A stretch of 64,000 nt of DNA from Pedobacter sp. Leaf216 (GCF_001421515.1 NZ_LMKM01000012.1:83588-147587); one strand, 5' to 3'. Counted from the first letter of the stretch, positions 33,324-43,057 are shown. Program-made: numbers and translations. The notes: generated from the sequence alone by a model not told the origin.

Positions 33324-34820
33324 CTAATTGGCCATGCAGATTTTAATTTCTTTAGAAATTCTGGCAGCAACCTGAGATGCGGTAACCACAAAACTTTCGC
33401 TTGCTAAATGATCTCCAGCTTTGCCATGTAAGTAACAGGCTAAAACAGCGGCATCACTGGCTGAATATTGCTGTGCAACTAAACCAGCAATAATACCTGT
33501 AAGAACATCGCCCATTCCTCCTTGTGCCATAGCTGGATTACCGGTTGAATTAATTAAAACGCGACCTGTTGGCAAGCAGATAAAAGTATATTGATTTTTA
33601 AGCACGATTACGATTTTGAGCTTTTCTGCTAGTTTTTTTGCAGTTCCTACCCGCTCCCACCAACTATCATGGTCGCCAAATAACCGATCAAACTCTTTCA
33701 TATGGGGAGTAATGATGGTGTTAGGCGCCAGTTTTTTGATCAGATCTGGTCTTTTTCCAAGAATATTTAAAGCATCGGCATCGATAATTAAAGCCTGATT
33801 ATTCAAAATTAAGTCTTCGAGCAGTTTTTCGTTGTTTTCATCAGTACCCAAGCCTGGGCCTATAGCTATCGCCTGGTACCTTTTCGGATCTTTAATCGTA
33901 ACATCATCCGCTCTTGGCAGAGCCATAACTTCTGGCAAAGCAGTATTTAGTGCATTTAAACCGCTTGTTGGAATACATGCCGTTGTTAATCCCGCTCCGG
34001 CATGCAAACAGGCCATAGATGATAGTAATGCTGCTCCCATTGTATTTGCATCACCGGCAATAACAAGGGCATGACCATAAGTACCTTTATGACTAAATAA
34101 TTTTCGCGGCTTTAGGATTTTATCTATATCACTTTTTTCTACAAGACAGAAATCAGCCTGTTGTTTTTGGATGAAGGCTTCATCCAGGCCAATATCAACC
34201 ACCTCATACTTTTCAGTAGCCAGAACAGATTCCGGAAAGAAAAAATTGATTTTAGGTCTTTGAAAACAGATCGTTTTATATGCTTTTATACCATTATAAT
34301 CTCTAGGCAATCTACCTTCCGCAAAAAAACCTGTGGGAACATCAACTGCATACACTTTTTTATTTAGCTTGTTAATTCCATAAGCGAGTTCCTCAAATGG
34401 TCCGCTTAAGGGTTTGTTTAATCCAGATCCTAAGATGGCGTCGATAATCAGGTCTGCTTTGATATTTTTTAAATCGGCAAGTTGATTAATGATGATTTTT
34501 TTACACCGCGTTTCTTCAATCCGTTGCAAATTGATTGCAAAATCGCCGCTTTGTTTATCGCTAAAATTTATGATGTAAACTTTTATATTTTCGTAACCAT
34601 TCGCAATAAGCAAATGGGCTATTGCCAGTCCATCGCCGCCGTTGTTCCCCTTTCCACAAAATATGGCCACACTTTTATTGGTGTCAAATTCAGTTCTTAA
34701 AAAACTTTGAACGAAAGCGCGCGCAGCTTTTTCCATCAGATCGATCGATGCTATCGGTTTATTGGCAATGGTAAACTGATCGGCACTGCGCATTTGGGCA
34801 GAAGTAAGCAATATTTGCAT
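33324..34820 (-). CDS. nnr: Bifunctional NAD(P)H-hydrate repair enzyme (epimerase and dehydratase)
   Basis: Repairs NAD(P)H damaged by hydration. The 498 residues contain an N-terminal epimerase domain, about 1-210 (SVAIFCGKGNNGGDGLAIA, ADLIIDAILGSGLNKPL, AVDVPTGF), and a C-terminal ADP-dependent dehydratase (ribokinase-like, about 230-495: GTYGHALVIAGDANTMGAA, AIGPGLGTDENN, IITPHMKEFDRLFG, NPAMAQGGMGDVLTGIIAGL). Both halves look complete, as in E. coli Nnr. Start at 34820 (MQILLTSAQMRSAD) is natural. It is alone, with a gene-free stretch of 348 bp (34821-35168) on its upstream side in which I recognise nothing else. Confidence 0.95.
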   Translation of the reverse strand: MQILLTSAQMRSADQFTIANKPIASIDLMEKAARAFVQSFLRTEFDTNKSVAIFCGKGNNGGDGLAIAHLLIANGYENIKVYIINFSDKQSGDFAINLQRIEETRCKKIIINQLADLKNIKADLIIDAILGSGLNKPLSGPFEELAYGINKLNKKVYAVDVPTGFFAEGRLPRDYNGIKAYKTICFQRPKINFFFPESVLATEKYEVVDIGLDEAFIQKQQADFCLVEKSDIDKILKPRKLFSHKGTYGHALVIAGDANTMGAALLSSMACLHAGAGLTTACIPTSGLNALNTALPEVMALPRADDVTIKDPKRYQAIAIGPGLGTDENNEKLLEDLILNNQALIIDADALNILGKRPDLIKKLAPNTIITPHMKEFDRLFGDHDSWWERVGTAKKLAEKLKIVIVLKNQYTFICLPTGRVLINSTGNPAMAQGGMGDVLTGIIAGLVAQQYSASDAAVLACYLHGKAGDHLASESFVVTASQVAARISKEIKICMAN

Positions 34821-35168
34821 ATAACTAAGGTAATATTATACAGCTATAATGCAAAAGATAGGATTTTGTTTGATTTTTCCTTTATCAATGCAATTGAATA
34901 AGTTGATGAGTTTTAACCTCCAATGTAAAAAGATAAATACGGATTTTACTTCTATAAGCTTGTTTATCAAAATTGCTTGGTAAACTTATTATTTTCCAAA
35001 AATCTTATCAGGTTGTGCTGATATGAGTTTACTCATGCATAATGGCTTAAATCATCACATTCCCTTAGTAGCTCAGATTCCTTAAATAATTTAAAATACT
35101 ATCTTTTAATTTTATACCTTTTGCGAATCTTTAGCGTTGACTATTGAATTAAATTAAATCTCAAAACA

Positions 35169-35576
35169 ATGAATCAAAAACCATCAAATGCATTCGTGGC
35201 AGCTGCCTGGATGGCATTAGGTATCGGAATGATCGGCTTTATTGTAGGGCTATGGCGTTCTGATATGCTTCTTAATGAAAAAGGATATTATTTTACCGTA
35301 TTGATGTTTGGCCTTTTCGCCGTAATCTCTTTACAAAAGGCTGTTCGCGATAAGCTGGAGGGTATTCCGGTTACTGAAATTTATTATGGCATCAGTTGGT
35401 TTTCTACGCTTTTAACCATCACCTTATTGGTAATCGGTTTGTGGAATGCAACTTTACTGCCCAGTGAAAAAGGATTTTATGCCTTTGCATTTTTACTCTC
35501 GCTTTTTGGTGCCATTACGGTGCAGAAAAACACTAGGGACAGTCAGATTGTAAATAAAAACCGTGATTTGGAATAG
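35169..35576 (+). CDS. YiaA/YiaB-family inner-membrane protein
   Basis: A 135-residue protein with two repeats of the YiaAB two-helix domain: FVAAAWMALGIGMIGFIVGLWRSD with SEKGYYFTVLMFGLFAVISLQKAVRD, and ISWFSTLLTITLLVIGLWNATLLPSEKGFYAFAFLLSLFGAITVQKNTRD. So four transmembrane helices with conserved W(R/N)(S/A) and EKG(Y/F)Y motifs. The function of the family is unknown. Because the two halves are homologous, it looks like an internal duplication. Transcription ends at a strong terminator. Confidence 0.9.
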   Translation: MNQKPSNAFVAAAWMALGIGMIGFIVGLWRSDMLLNEKGYYFTVLMFGLFAVISLQKAVRDKLEGIPVTEIYYGISWFSTLLTITLLVIGLWNATLLPSEKGFYAFAFLLSLFGAITVQKNTRDSQIVNKNRDLE

Positions 35577-35668
35577 ATTATTGGGTGCAGCAAGGATATA
35601 CTGAATAATTGCATTGCCTTACTCATTAGTTTAGCCAATATTTCACAACGAGCAATCTAAATTAAATT

Positions 35669-35718
35669 ATCTGCAGGTTTTACGAATTAATTTCATAAAA
35701 CCTGCAGATTTTTTTTTT
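35669..35718 (+). terminator. Terminator after the YiaA-like gene
   Basis: ATCTGCAGGTTTTA (35669-35682) pairs perfectly with TAAAACCTGCAGAT (35696-35709), then nine T. A 14 bp stem. The opposite gene (stop at 35735) could use it in reverse less well. Confidence 0.88.
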
Positions 35719-35734
35719 GCAGCAAACCTTTTAA

Positions 35735-37831
35735 TCAACCTGTTACCAAGCCATTTACTTTGCCTACATCGGCAACTTCTAAATCTGCCTGAAAATCCAG
35801 TAACTTTTTTTTCGCTTTAAAACCCGCACCATTAGTAATTTTACTAAACAAATTAATACATTCAAAAAGATCATCCACCTGATCATCGAAATAACTACCG
35901 CCAGCAAAATATTTATAATTGGCTGCTATAAATTTTTCTATTTTATCTCTATCCTCAACTGATACTTCATCAGTATAAATAGGATCGGTAAGCAAAAATT
36001 TAAGCTGCTCTTTAAAAATCACTTCTTCATCTTTTACTAAAAACATTTTTTGCGATATTGTTTCAAAAGCAGTGCTGACGCGCATAAATGAAGTAATCTC
36101 TATAATTTTATTTAGTAAGGCCTGCTGGTTTTGCAGCAGAACGTTGATCTCTTTATTGCTATCATAAAGACATTTAAGATCGTTAACCATATTCTGCTTA
36201 AAAGCGACTGACAAAAAATATTCAAAGATCTGTTTATCCAATTGCTTTAATTTGCTTTCCAGTTCTTCATATTCAGCATTCAGCCGCACAATAAGCTCGG
36301 TACAATCTGTTTTAATATGGCGCTGTCCATCGTAATCAAAAGTATCAACGCTAAAAACTTCATCCTCAATTTGCTTTAGTGTATTTAAATCAGTCTTAAT
36401 ACCATCTTGCAGATAGATTAAACTTAAATTTTCATCATTAAACAAGTCGCCTATCTGGCCTTGTATAATTGGCAATCGCTTTTCGAAAGCATCTTCATTA
36501 AAGTCAATTAATGGATCTCTAAAATCAAAATATCCATTATACATATTATTAAGAGAATACTGTTTTTGATTTTCCCAAAAATCAAGTTCAAATTTGCCGG
36601 GATCTGATATAATTGGAGAATTGCCATAATCAATTGCATCAAAGAGCTTTTTAGTAATCTCCTCCAAAACCAGGTGTTTGTTTGTCAGTAAATCTGTTGC
36701 AATTCCTACACCATAACTTTTAAGTGGATAATCTAATTTTCTTAAATGCGCTACCCTATCTTTAGTGCTTGGGTGCGATGACCATTGATCTTTAAGCACA
36801 AGTTTACTTTTATTAAATTTATTATAGTGTTCTTCAGATACAATAGGTAAGTTATTTTCAACGGTGATATCTTGTAGATTAGCATAAAAATCCAAGACGA
36901 ATTTTTGCTGAGGGAAAATATTAATGGTTTTCTCCTTCTCAATAATTTTAGCGTTATAATAATTAAACACGTTATTTAATGAATAATCAGCCAGTTGCAG
37001 GCGATGAAGTGCGGTAATTAATGCATCAGAACCCGCAACACTAGCAGCAACTGCATCGGCATGAAACTCCATTTCTCTTGATAAGGCCAAATGATTCAAA
37101 TTAACTGAATCATAATTTTTCTTTAAAATAAATTGTATACCTGCAATGATTTTATTTGCCAAAACCACAAAAATCGCTAAATAATTACTGATACCAGCTA
37201 ATTTTTGAGTGAAATTTCCATACCCATCATTATCATATAGGGTATTATAAATTACTTGGTTAACGTTATAAACATAACTCCCTGTACGCATACTTTTTTG
37301 GGAAAAATGGCCAAATTCGTGTGCGAGAATAGCTTTTAGTTCATTAATGGATATTGTATTCATTAGGCCCAAACCAATATGCAGATTCTTCTTTACTGGA
37401 AAAAACATACTCCAAAAACTAGAATCATAGAATACAGAAGCGTTAACCTCGGAGGATAAGTATACTTTTTTAGGTAAATCTGTCCCTACCTCTTCAACAA
37501 TTTCATCAATCATTTTAAAAAGATCAGGGTGTTCGGCTTTTGTTATCCTGGTTAAATGAGAGCGGTCAACTTTATTAACCTTAAATATAAATTTCACTAA
37601 AAAAACCAATATTAAAACACCAAAACAGACCAACCCACCACCCAACATGAAGGTAAAAAACATCGGTTTAAGAGCAATTAGCATCAAACCTGCATATGCA
37701 CAAAGGACAGTTAAGCATACAGCACCGAGAATTAATATAAGGTAGGTTACTATGAATAATAAAATTGCTTGAATAGATTTTCGTGCCATCTTCTTAAAAT
37801 TTTCAGATGGCTGGAGAGCATTTTTGTTCAT
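35735..37831 (-). CDS. M48 family membrane zinc metalloprotease
   Basis: A 698-residue membrane peptidase. Two to three transmembrane helices lie at about 20-85 (AILLFIVTYLILILGAVCLTV; FFTFMLGGGLVCFGVLILVFLVKFIF), with further hydrophobic stretches near 215-235. The zinc motif HEFGH is at 171-175, with the third ligand Glu255 in REMEFHADAVAAS. The last 350 residues are a helical region without known motifs; usual HtpX is about 290 residues, so this is a long variant with a C-terminal coiled domain. HtpX-like proteases remove misfolded membrane proteins. It is divergent from the ethanolamine-permease gene. Confidence 0.9.
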   Translation of the reverse strand: MNKNALQPSENFKKMARKSIQAILLFIVTYLILILGAVCLTVLCAYAGLMLIALKPMFFTFMLGGGLVCFGVLILVFLVKFIFKVNKVDRSHLTRITKAEHPDLFKMIDEIVEEVGTDLPKKVYLSSEVNASVFYDSSFWSMFFPVKKNLHIGLGLMNTISINELKAILAHEFGHFSQKSMRTGSYVYNVNQVIYNTLYDNDGYGNFTQKLAGISNYLAIFVVLANKIIAGIQFILKKNYDSVNLNHLALSREMEFHADAVAASVAGSDALITALHRLQLADYSLNNVFNYYNAKIIEKEKTINIFPQQKFVLDFYANLQDITVENNLPIVSEEHYNKFNKSKLVLKDQWSSHPSTKDRVAHLRKLDYPLKSYGVGIATDLLTNKHLVLEEITKKLFDAIDYGNSPIISDPGKFELDFWENQKQYSLNNMYNGYFDFRDPLIDFNEDAFEKRLPIIQGQIGDLFNDENLSLIYLQDGIKTDLNTLKQIEDEVFSVDTFDYDGQRHIKTDCTELIVRLNAEYEELESKLKQLDKQIFEYFLSVAFKQNMVNDLKCLYDSNKEINVLLQNQQALLNKIIEITSFMRVSTAFETISQKMFLVKDEEVIFKEQLKFLLTDPIYTDEVSVEDRDKIEKFIAANYKYFAGGSYFDDQVDDLFECINLFSKITNGAGFKAKKKLLDFQADLEVADVGKVNGLVTG

Positions 37832-38036
37832 AAAATAATGTTTGGTAATGCAAGATAATAAAACACACAGGCAGGTTAAAGAACTTTTAAAAAAAACAGT
37901 AAATTATTATAACAAAACTTTTTATTAGTTAAATCACTGAAAAATAATTACTACTTTAACCATCAGATACCGAAGCCAATAATGATCATTTTCGAGCAGA
38001 TTATATAAACTTATTTCAATCTTATACATCCTATCC

Positions 38037-39350
38037 ATGGAACAAAAAGATGGCTTAAAAAAAACGCTTACTCCTTTTATGCTTTGGGGGCTCGGTGTTG
38101 GGTATGTAATTTCCGGAATGTATTTCGGCTGGAATTTAGGCCTGGAGAAGGGCGGTACGCTAGGTATGGCCATTGCCACAGTTGCCATTATGGTAATGTA
38201 TGTTACCTTTAGTTTCAGCTATGCCGAACTGGCCTGCGCAATACCAAAGGCTGGTGGTGTTTTTGATTATGCAAATACCGCACTGGGCAAAAACATAGGT
38301 TTTATAGCAGGCATTGCACAAATGGTCGAATTTATATTTGCACCTCCAGCAATTGCGTTTGCCATAGGTGCTTATTTTAATGCTTTTTTTCCGCAGGTAC
38401 CCGTTCTTACCAGTGCAATTGCAGTGTACTTTATATTTACAGCACTTAACGTTTATGGCGTAAAAGCGGCGGCATCATTCGAGGTAATAATTACCGTTTT
38501 AGCCGTTGGTGAGCTGTTGTTATTCTCTGGAATCACATTGCCTAAATTCCGATCCGAAAATCTGATTCAAAATAATTTTCCGAACGGCTGGAGTGGTGTT
38601 TTTGCCGCCATACCCTTTGCCATCTGGTTTTTCCTGGGTATAGAGGGTGTTGCCAATGTAGCAGAAGAAACTAAAAACCCACAGCGTGATATCAGCAAAG
38701 GTTTTGGATGGGGTATTTTTACGTTGGTTGTTTTATGTGTACTTGTTTTTATCGCTACCATTGGCATTGGCGGCTGGGAAGCCATTGTATACAAAAACGG
38801 AAAATCAGGAGAAACTTCTGATTCGCCATTACCGCTTGCCTTATCGATGATTACCGGCGATAACCACCTGATGTATCATGTACTCATCACCGTGGGGTTG
38901 TTTGGATTAATCGCCTCTTTCCATGGTTTGGTTTTGGCTGCTGGTCGCTCCACTTACGAAATGGGGCGTGTAAAAAGTATTCCGGCTATCCTTGGGGAAA
39001 TTTCACCCAAATTTCAAACACCAGCAAATGCGCTAATTGGCAATATGGTAATCGGCATCATTGCGCTGTTATCGGGTAAAACCGCTGAAATTATTATTAT
39101 TTCAGTATTCGGGGCCTTAACGTTATATATTATTTCAATGATTTCGGTAATGGTGCTGCGGAAAAGTCGGCCTGAGATGGCTAGGCCTTTCAAAACTCCG
39201 GTTTACCCACTGTTTCCCATCATTGCTTTAATTATTTCGTGCGTTTCTTTCATCGCAATGCTGATTTATAATCTTAAATTGGGTTTAATTTATTCGGGTA
39301 TCGTTTTAGGCATATTTCTTTTATATAAAATATTCAAAAAGGCAGATTGA
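38037..39350 (+). CDS. Ethanolamine permease-like APC transporter
   Basis: An APC-superfamily transporter of 437 residues with about twelve membrane helices. Several stretches agree closely with bacterial ethanolamine permeases: LWGLGVGYVISGMYFGWNLG, VMYVTFSFSYAEL, IPKAGGVFDYANTALG, VEFIFAPPAIAFAIGAYFN, FAAIPFAIWFFLGIEGVANVAEE and GLFGLIASFHGLVLAAGRST. Substrate is likely ethanolamine or another small amino alcohol. The ATG of the glutamine-synthetase-like gene overlaps its stop (TGATG at 39348-39352), so the two are coupled. It is the first gene of the putative amino-alcohol catabolic locus at 38-44.8 kb. Confidence 0.88.
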   Translation: MEQKDGLKKTLTPFMLWGLGVGYVISGMYFGWNLGLEKGGTLGMAIATVAIMVMYVTFSFSYAELACAIPKAGGVFDYANTALGKNIGFIAGIAQMVEFIFAPPAIAFAIGAYFNAFFPQVPVLTSAIAVYFIFTALNVYGVKAAASFEVIITVLAVGELLLFSGITLPKFRSENLIQNNFPNGWSGVFAAIPFAIWFFLGIEGVANVAEETKNPQRDISKGFGWGIFTLVVLCVLVFIATIGIGGWEAIVYKNGKSGETSDSPLPLALSMITGDNHLMYHVLITVGLFGLIASFHGLVLAAGRSTYEMGRVKSIPAILGEISPKFQTPANALIGNMVIGIIALLSGKTAEIIIISVFGALTLYIISMISVMVLRKSRPEMARPFKTPVYPLFPIIALIISCVSFIAMLIYNLKLGLIYSGIVLGIFLLYKIFKKAD

Positions 39351-40711
39351 TGAGTACAAGCAAAGAAATTCTGGATTACGTTAAAAATCATCCTTCTGGT
39401 AAAGTCAAATTGGCTGTTGCTGATATTGATGGTATTTTAAGGGGAAAATATGTTGCAGCCGAAAAGTTTGCTTCGCTGGTTGAAGGTCGTTTAGGCTTTT
39501 GTGATGTTACCTTTGGTTGGGATGCAGCTGATCTGGCTTACGAAAACGGAAAATACACTGGCTGGCATACCGGTTATCCGGATGCGCAGGTTAAAATTGA
39601 TATTGATACTTTCCGGAAAATCCCTTGGGAAAATGAAGTTCCTTTCTTTTTAGGCGATTTCATTGATGATCAGGACCATGCAAATTTTGTTTGTCCAAGG
39701 CAGCTTTTAAAAAAAATAATTACTGAATGCGAGAATGAAGGTTTTTCGCCCCTTTTTGCACAAGAATTTGAGTGGTTTAATTTTTCGGAAACACCAGAAA
39801 GCATTTATGAGAAAGGTTTTGCCAACTTAAAACCCTTAAGTCCGGGTATGTTTGGTTATTCCATTTTAAGGAGTACTTATAGGAATGAATTTATGAGCGA
39901 CCTGTTCGAACTGCTCAATAAATTTGATATTCCCATTGAGGGTTTGCATACCGAAACAGGGCCAGGGGTATACGAAGCGGCCATTAAATATGCACCAGCT
40001 TTACAAGCGGCCGACCAAGCCATTTTATTTAAAACCGCTGTTAAAGAAATTGCTTACAAACACGGTATAATGGCCACATTTATGGCAAAAGTAAGTGAAA
40101 ACCTTCCAGGATGCAGCGGCCATGTGCATCAAAGTTTGTGGGATACAGATAAAAAAACAAACCATTTTTACGATGAAAAGGATCCGGCTAAAATGAGTGA
40201 AATAATGAAAAGTTATATCGCTGGTCAACTATACTGCCTGCCAGAGCTATTGCCGATGGTTGCTCCAACTATAAACAGTTACAAACGTTTGGTAGAAGGT
40301 GCATGGGCACCAACCACGATAACCTGGGGAATTGATAACCGCACAACCGCATTACGTGCATTGCCAGGAAGCAAAAAAGCATCGCGTTTGGAAACCCGGA
40401 TTGTTGGTGCTGATACTAACCCATACCTGGCACTTTCGGCTTGTTTAGCTGCAGGAATGTATGGTGTTAAAAATAATTTAAAGCTCAATCAACCGGCTAC
40501 AAAAGGGAATGGCTATACCGATTTATCAAATGGTATACTATCGCGTAATTTATTTGAAGCTACACAAAAGATGAAAAATTCTGATTTGGCCAAAACACTA
40601 TTGAGCGAAGATTTCGTTGATCATTTTACCATGACCCGCGAGTGGGAATGTAAGCAATATGCCAAAGTGGTAACCGATTGGGAACTGAAAAGGTATTTAG
40701 AAATTATTTAA
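39350..40711 (+). CDS. Glutamine-synthetase-like gamma-glutamylamide ligase
   Basis: ATP-dependent ligase of the GS fold, 453 residues, likely joining glutamate to an amine. GS motifs: CSGHVHQSLWD (metal and ATP site), RLVEGAWAPTTITWGIDNRTTALR (NRxxALR arginines) and SRLETRIVGADTNPYLA near the end. The ammonium-site motif FDGSS of true GS is replaced by GWDAADLAYENG, which is typical of GS-like enzymes that use amines (PuuA, IpuC, GlnA4). The ATG at 39350 overlaps the permease stop; the frame also opens at TTG 39347. The context suggests gamma-glutamyl ethanolamide formation, an inference that needs an assay. Confidence 0.88.
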   Translation: MSTSKEILDYVKNHPSGKVKLAVADIDGILRGKYVAAEKFASLVEGRLGFCDVTFGWDAADLAYENGKYTGWHTGYPDAQVKIDIDTFRKIPWENEVPFFLGDFIDDQDHANFVCPRQLLKKIITECENEGFSPLFAQEFEWFNFSETPESIYEKGFANLKPLSPGMFGYSILRSTYRNEFMSDLFELLNKFDIPIEGLHTETGPGVYEAAIKYAPALQAADQAILFKTAVKEIAYKHGIMATFMAKVSENLPGCSGHVHQSLWDTDKKTNHFYDEKDPAKMSEIMKSYIAGQLYCLPELLPMVAPTINSYKRLVEGAWAPTTITWGIDNRTTALRALPGSKKASRLETRIVGADTNPYLALSACLAAGMYGVKNNLKLNQPATKGNGYTDLSNGILSRNLFEATQKMKNSDLAKTLLSEDFVDHFTMTREWECKQYAKVVTDWELKRYLEII

Positions 40712-40783
40712 TCTAAAGTCTCCATGCTGAAAAATCAAATTTTTAGAAAAAAAAAGGATTAAAGAAGAGAGAATACAGGTTAT

Positions 40784-40884
40784 CGTCATTCCAAACCCAA
40801 TAGCTATCGGGTTGATTGGGAATTTTAAGACTAGGGCAGGGTTTGTGAGCTGCATTAAGATTAGCGCCAGCGCGAGAATGACGA
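40784..40884. repeat. Repeat bracketed by CGTCATT / AATGACG
   Basis: TCGTCATT (40783-40790) is mirrored by AATGACGA (40877-40884), enclosing an AATAGCTATCGGGTTGA segment that resembles the 7739-7752 palindrome. It interrupts the 289 bp gap between the ligase and alcohol dehydrogenase genes, so they may be separate transcripts. Confidence 0.6.
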
Positions 40885-41000
40885 CAATTTTTTAGAATCT
40901 GTGATTCGTAACTTGATTCAGAATCTTTTATAGATTAAATGCTGAAAAATTCAGCATAACACAAACTTAAGAAACACAAAAGGAACAAAAAACAATTGCC

Positions 41001-42149
41001 ATGATATTTGATAAGATCCATCAGTTTAATTTCCCTACAACCATCCGTTTTGGTGCTGGTGCAGTAAAAGAATTACCCTTCTATTTAACCAAGCACAATT
41101 TAAAAGCACCATTAATTGTTACCGATGCCACCATTGCGCAACTTCCATTTTTTAAAAACATTGTAGAAGATTTGAGGGCAAAAAGTATTTCTGTCGAAGT
41201 TTTTAGCGATATCCATAAAAACCCGGTTAAAAGTGATGTTTACAAAGGTACTGACGTTTGGGATGCCACTAATCGTGATAGCATTATTGGTATTGGTGGT
41301 GGTGCGGCTCTTGATGTTGCCAGAGCAATTGTGCTCAGGGTGAATCACCGGGAAGACTTATTTAAATACGACGATTTAATTGGTGGTGATATTTATGTCA
41401 CCAATGATGTTCCTCATTTTATTACCATTCCAACCACATCAGGTACCGGAAGTGAGGTTGGCCGTAGCGCAATTATTGCGGATGATGAAACCCACCAGAA
41501 AAAAATTCTGTTCTCCCCCAAATTAATGGCGCAGATAGTATTTGCAGATCCTCAGCTTACTATGGATTTACCACCATTTATTACTGCTGCAACAGGTATG
41601 GATGCACTTACACACAATATGGAAGCCTACCTGGCCAAAAATTTCCACCCGATGTGTGATGGTATTGCGCTTGAAGGCATTTCTTTGATAAAAGATTCGC
41701 TGGAAAGGGCAACCAACAATCCGGATTTAGAAAGCCGCAGTAAGATGTTAATGGCATCAATGATGGGTGCAATCGCCTTTCAAAAAGGTTTAGGTGTTGT
41801 ACATTCGTTGGCGCATCCGCTATCTTCATTATTGGATACCCACCATGGTTTGGCCAACGCCGTTAATATTCCTTACGGTATGCAGTTCAATATTGCAGGT
41901 TTTGAAGATCGTTTTAAAAAAATTGCCCGTACTTTAGCACTTAAAGATGAAAATGGTGAGGCTGTTGTAAAATACTTGTTTGATTTAAACACAAAAGTGA
42001 ATATTCCGCATAAATTGAGTGATATTGGTGTTAAAAATGAACATATCGAAACCCTTGCCGATTTAGCTTTTGCCGATTTTGCACATCCAAACAATCCAAA
42101 ACCGGTAAGCAGAGCAGATTTTAAACAGCTATATTTAAATGCACTTTAA
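41001..42149 (+). CDS. Iron-containing alcohol dehydrogenase
   Basis: A group III NAD(P)-dependent alcohol dehydrogenase, 382 residues. NAD-binding segment: IGIGGGAALDVARAI and PTTSGTGSEVGRSAII. The iron ligands are visible at Asp201 and His205 (GMDALTHNMEAY), His268 (GVVHSLAHPL) and His282 (DTHHGLANA), the FucO pattern. In the context of the GS-like ligase it would oxidise the alcohol group of a gamma-glutamylated amino alcohol to the aldehyde, replacing the amine oxidase PuuB of the putrescine route. Start codon ATG 41001 lies after a purine-rich GGAACAAAAAAC leader. Confidence 0.93.
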   Translation: MIFDKIHQFNFPTTIRFGAGAVKELPFYLTKHNLKAPLIVTDATIAQLPFFKNIVEDLRAKSISVEVFSDIHKNPVKSDVYKGTDVWDATNRDSIIGIGGGAALDVARAIVLRVNHREDLFKYDDLIGGDIYVTNDVPHFITIPTTSGTGSEVGRSAIIADDETHQKKILFSPKLMAQIVFADPQLTMDLPPFITAATGMDALTHNMEAYLAKNFHPMCDGIALEGISLIKDSLERATNNPDLESRSKMLMASMMGAIAFQKGLGVVHSLAHPLSSLLDTHHGLANAVNIPYGMQFNIAGFEDRFKKIARTLALKDENGEAVVKYLFDLNTKVNIPHKLSDIGVKNEHIETLADLAFADFAHPNNPKPVSRADFKQLYLNAL

Positions 42150-42156
42150 AGCAGTT

Positions 42157-42256
42157 ATTAACCACAAATAAAGAGGATGAACACAGATAAAAGGCTGTAT
42201 AAATTAAATAAAAAATTGCAGTCCAAATCTGTGTTCATCTGTAAAAATCTGTGCCA
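42157..42256. repeat. Long inverted repeat of the ACCACAGAT family (copy B)
   Basis: ATTAACCACAAATAAAGAGG then ATGAACACAGAT (42157-42188) face CAAATCTGTGTTCATCTG and AATCTGTG (42225-42256). With copy C at 42971-43057 it brackets the PuuD-like gene. Confidence 0.7.
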
Positions 42257-42271
42257 AAAACATAAAGGACT

Positions 42272-42985
42272 ATGTCTGATAAAATAATTATTGGCGTTAC
42301 CGATTGCAGCAAATACGCCATTTACCGGGATTGGGTATTATCTTACAATAAAAGTGTTGAGGTTATCCAGCTTGGCTATAAACTAAACAACTTTGATGAA
42401 ATAAATAAATGCGACGGTATTGTTTTAACCGGTGGTGAAGATGTTCATCCCCGTTTTTATAACCAGCCCGAATACTATCATTATTGCTATGATGATGACA
42501 TTGATGAAGAACGGGATAACTTTGAGTTTAAGGTTTTAACCTATACAGAAGCAAACTCAATTCCGGTTTTGGGTATTTGTCGTGGCATGCAAGTGGGCAA
42601 TGTATTTTTTGGCGGTACTTTAATTCCTGATATTCCAACCTGGGGAAAGTTCGATCACGGTAAAATGCCAGATAAATCAGACCGTTACCACGAAATCATT
42701 GTAAATCCTTCCTCATGGTTAAATCAAATTGTAAATACAGATAAAGGCTTGGTTAACAGCAATCACCACCAAAGTACCGATAAAACCGGAAAAGGCCTTG
42801 TGGTAAGTGCAGTATCTCCTGATGGCGTTACTGAGGCAATGGAGCGGATGAAACCTGAAGGAAAACCTTTTTTGCTATTTGTACAATGGCATCCTGAACG
42901 GTTAAAAGATCAGCAGGGTCCTTTTAGCAAAAATATACACGAGGCTTTTATTCATGCGATAAACTCAAATATTAACCACAGATAA
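42272..42985 (+). CDS. PuuD-like gamma-glutamyl hydrolase (class I glutamine amidotransferase)
   Basis: A class I glutamine-amidotransferase-fold peptidase, 237 residues, as in PuuD. The nucleophile Cys103 is in GICRGMQVGN, and the catalytic His207 and Glu209 are in QWHPER. The N-terminal segment GIVLTGGEDVHP and the DDDIDEERDNFEFKVL stretch fit the peptidase C26 subfamily. It should release the amino acid and glutamate from a gamma-glutamyl product. The last residues (NINHR, then TAA) are encoded by an intergenic repeat (copy C), so the natural C-terminus may be a repeat-derived extension. It is between alcohol and aldehyde dehydrogenase genes. Confidence 0.92.
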   Translation: MSDKIIIGVTDCSKYAIYRDWVLSYNKSVEVIQLGYKLNNFDEINKCDGIVLTGGEDVHPRFYNQPEYYHYCYDDDIDEERDNFEFKVLTYTEANSIPVLGICRGMQVGNVFFGGTLIPDIPTWGKFDHGKMPDKSDRYHEIIVNPSSWLNQIVNTDKGLVNSNHHQSTDKTGKGLVVSAVSPDGVTEAMERMKPEGKPFLLFVQWHPERLKDQQGPFSKNIHEAFIHAINSNINHR

Positions 42986-43057
42986 AAAGGATAAACACAG
43001 ATCCTAATGATTATTACATTTTAAAATCTGTATTCATCTGTGAAAATCTGTGGTAAA
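42971..43057. repeat. Long inverted repeat of the ACCACAGAT family (copy C), overlapping the end of the PuuD-like gene
   Basis: ATTAACCACAGATAAAAAGG (42971-42990) with AAACACAGAT faces AAATCTGTATTCATCTGTG and AAATCTGTGGTAAA up to 43057. The stop codon TAA at 42983-42985 lies inside the repeat. The GTG at 43050 also lies within it, one reason for rejecting that start for the next gene. Confidence 0.75.
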
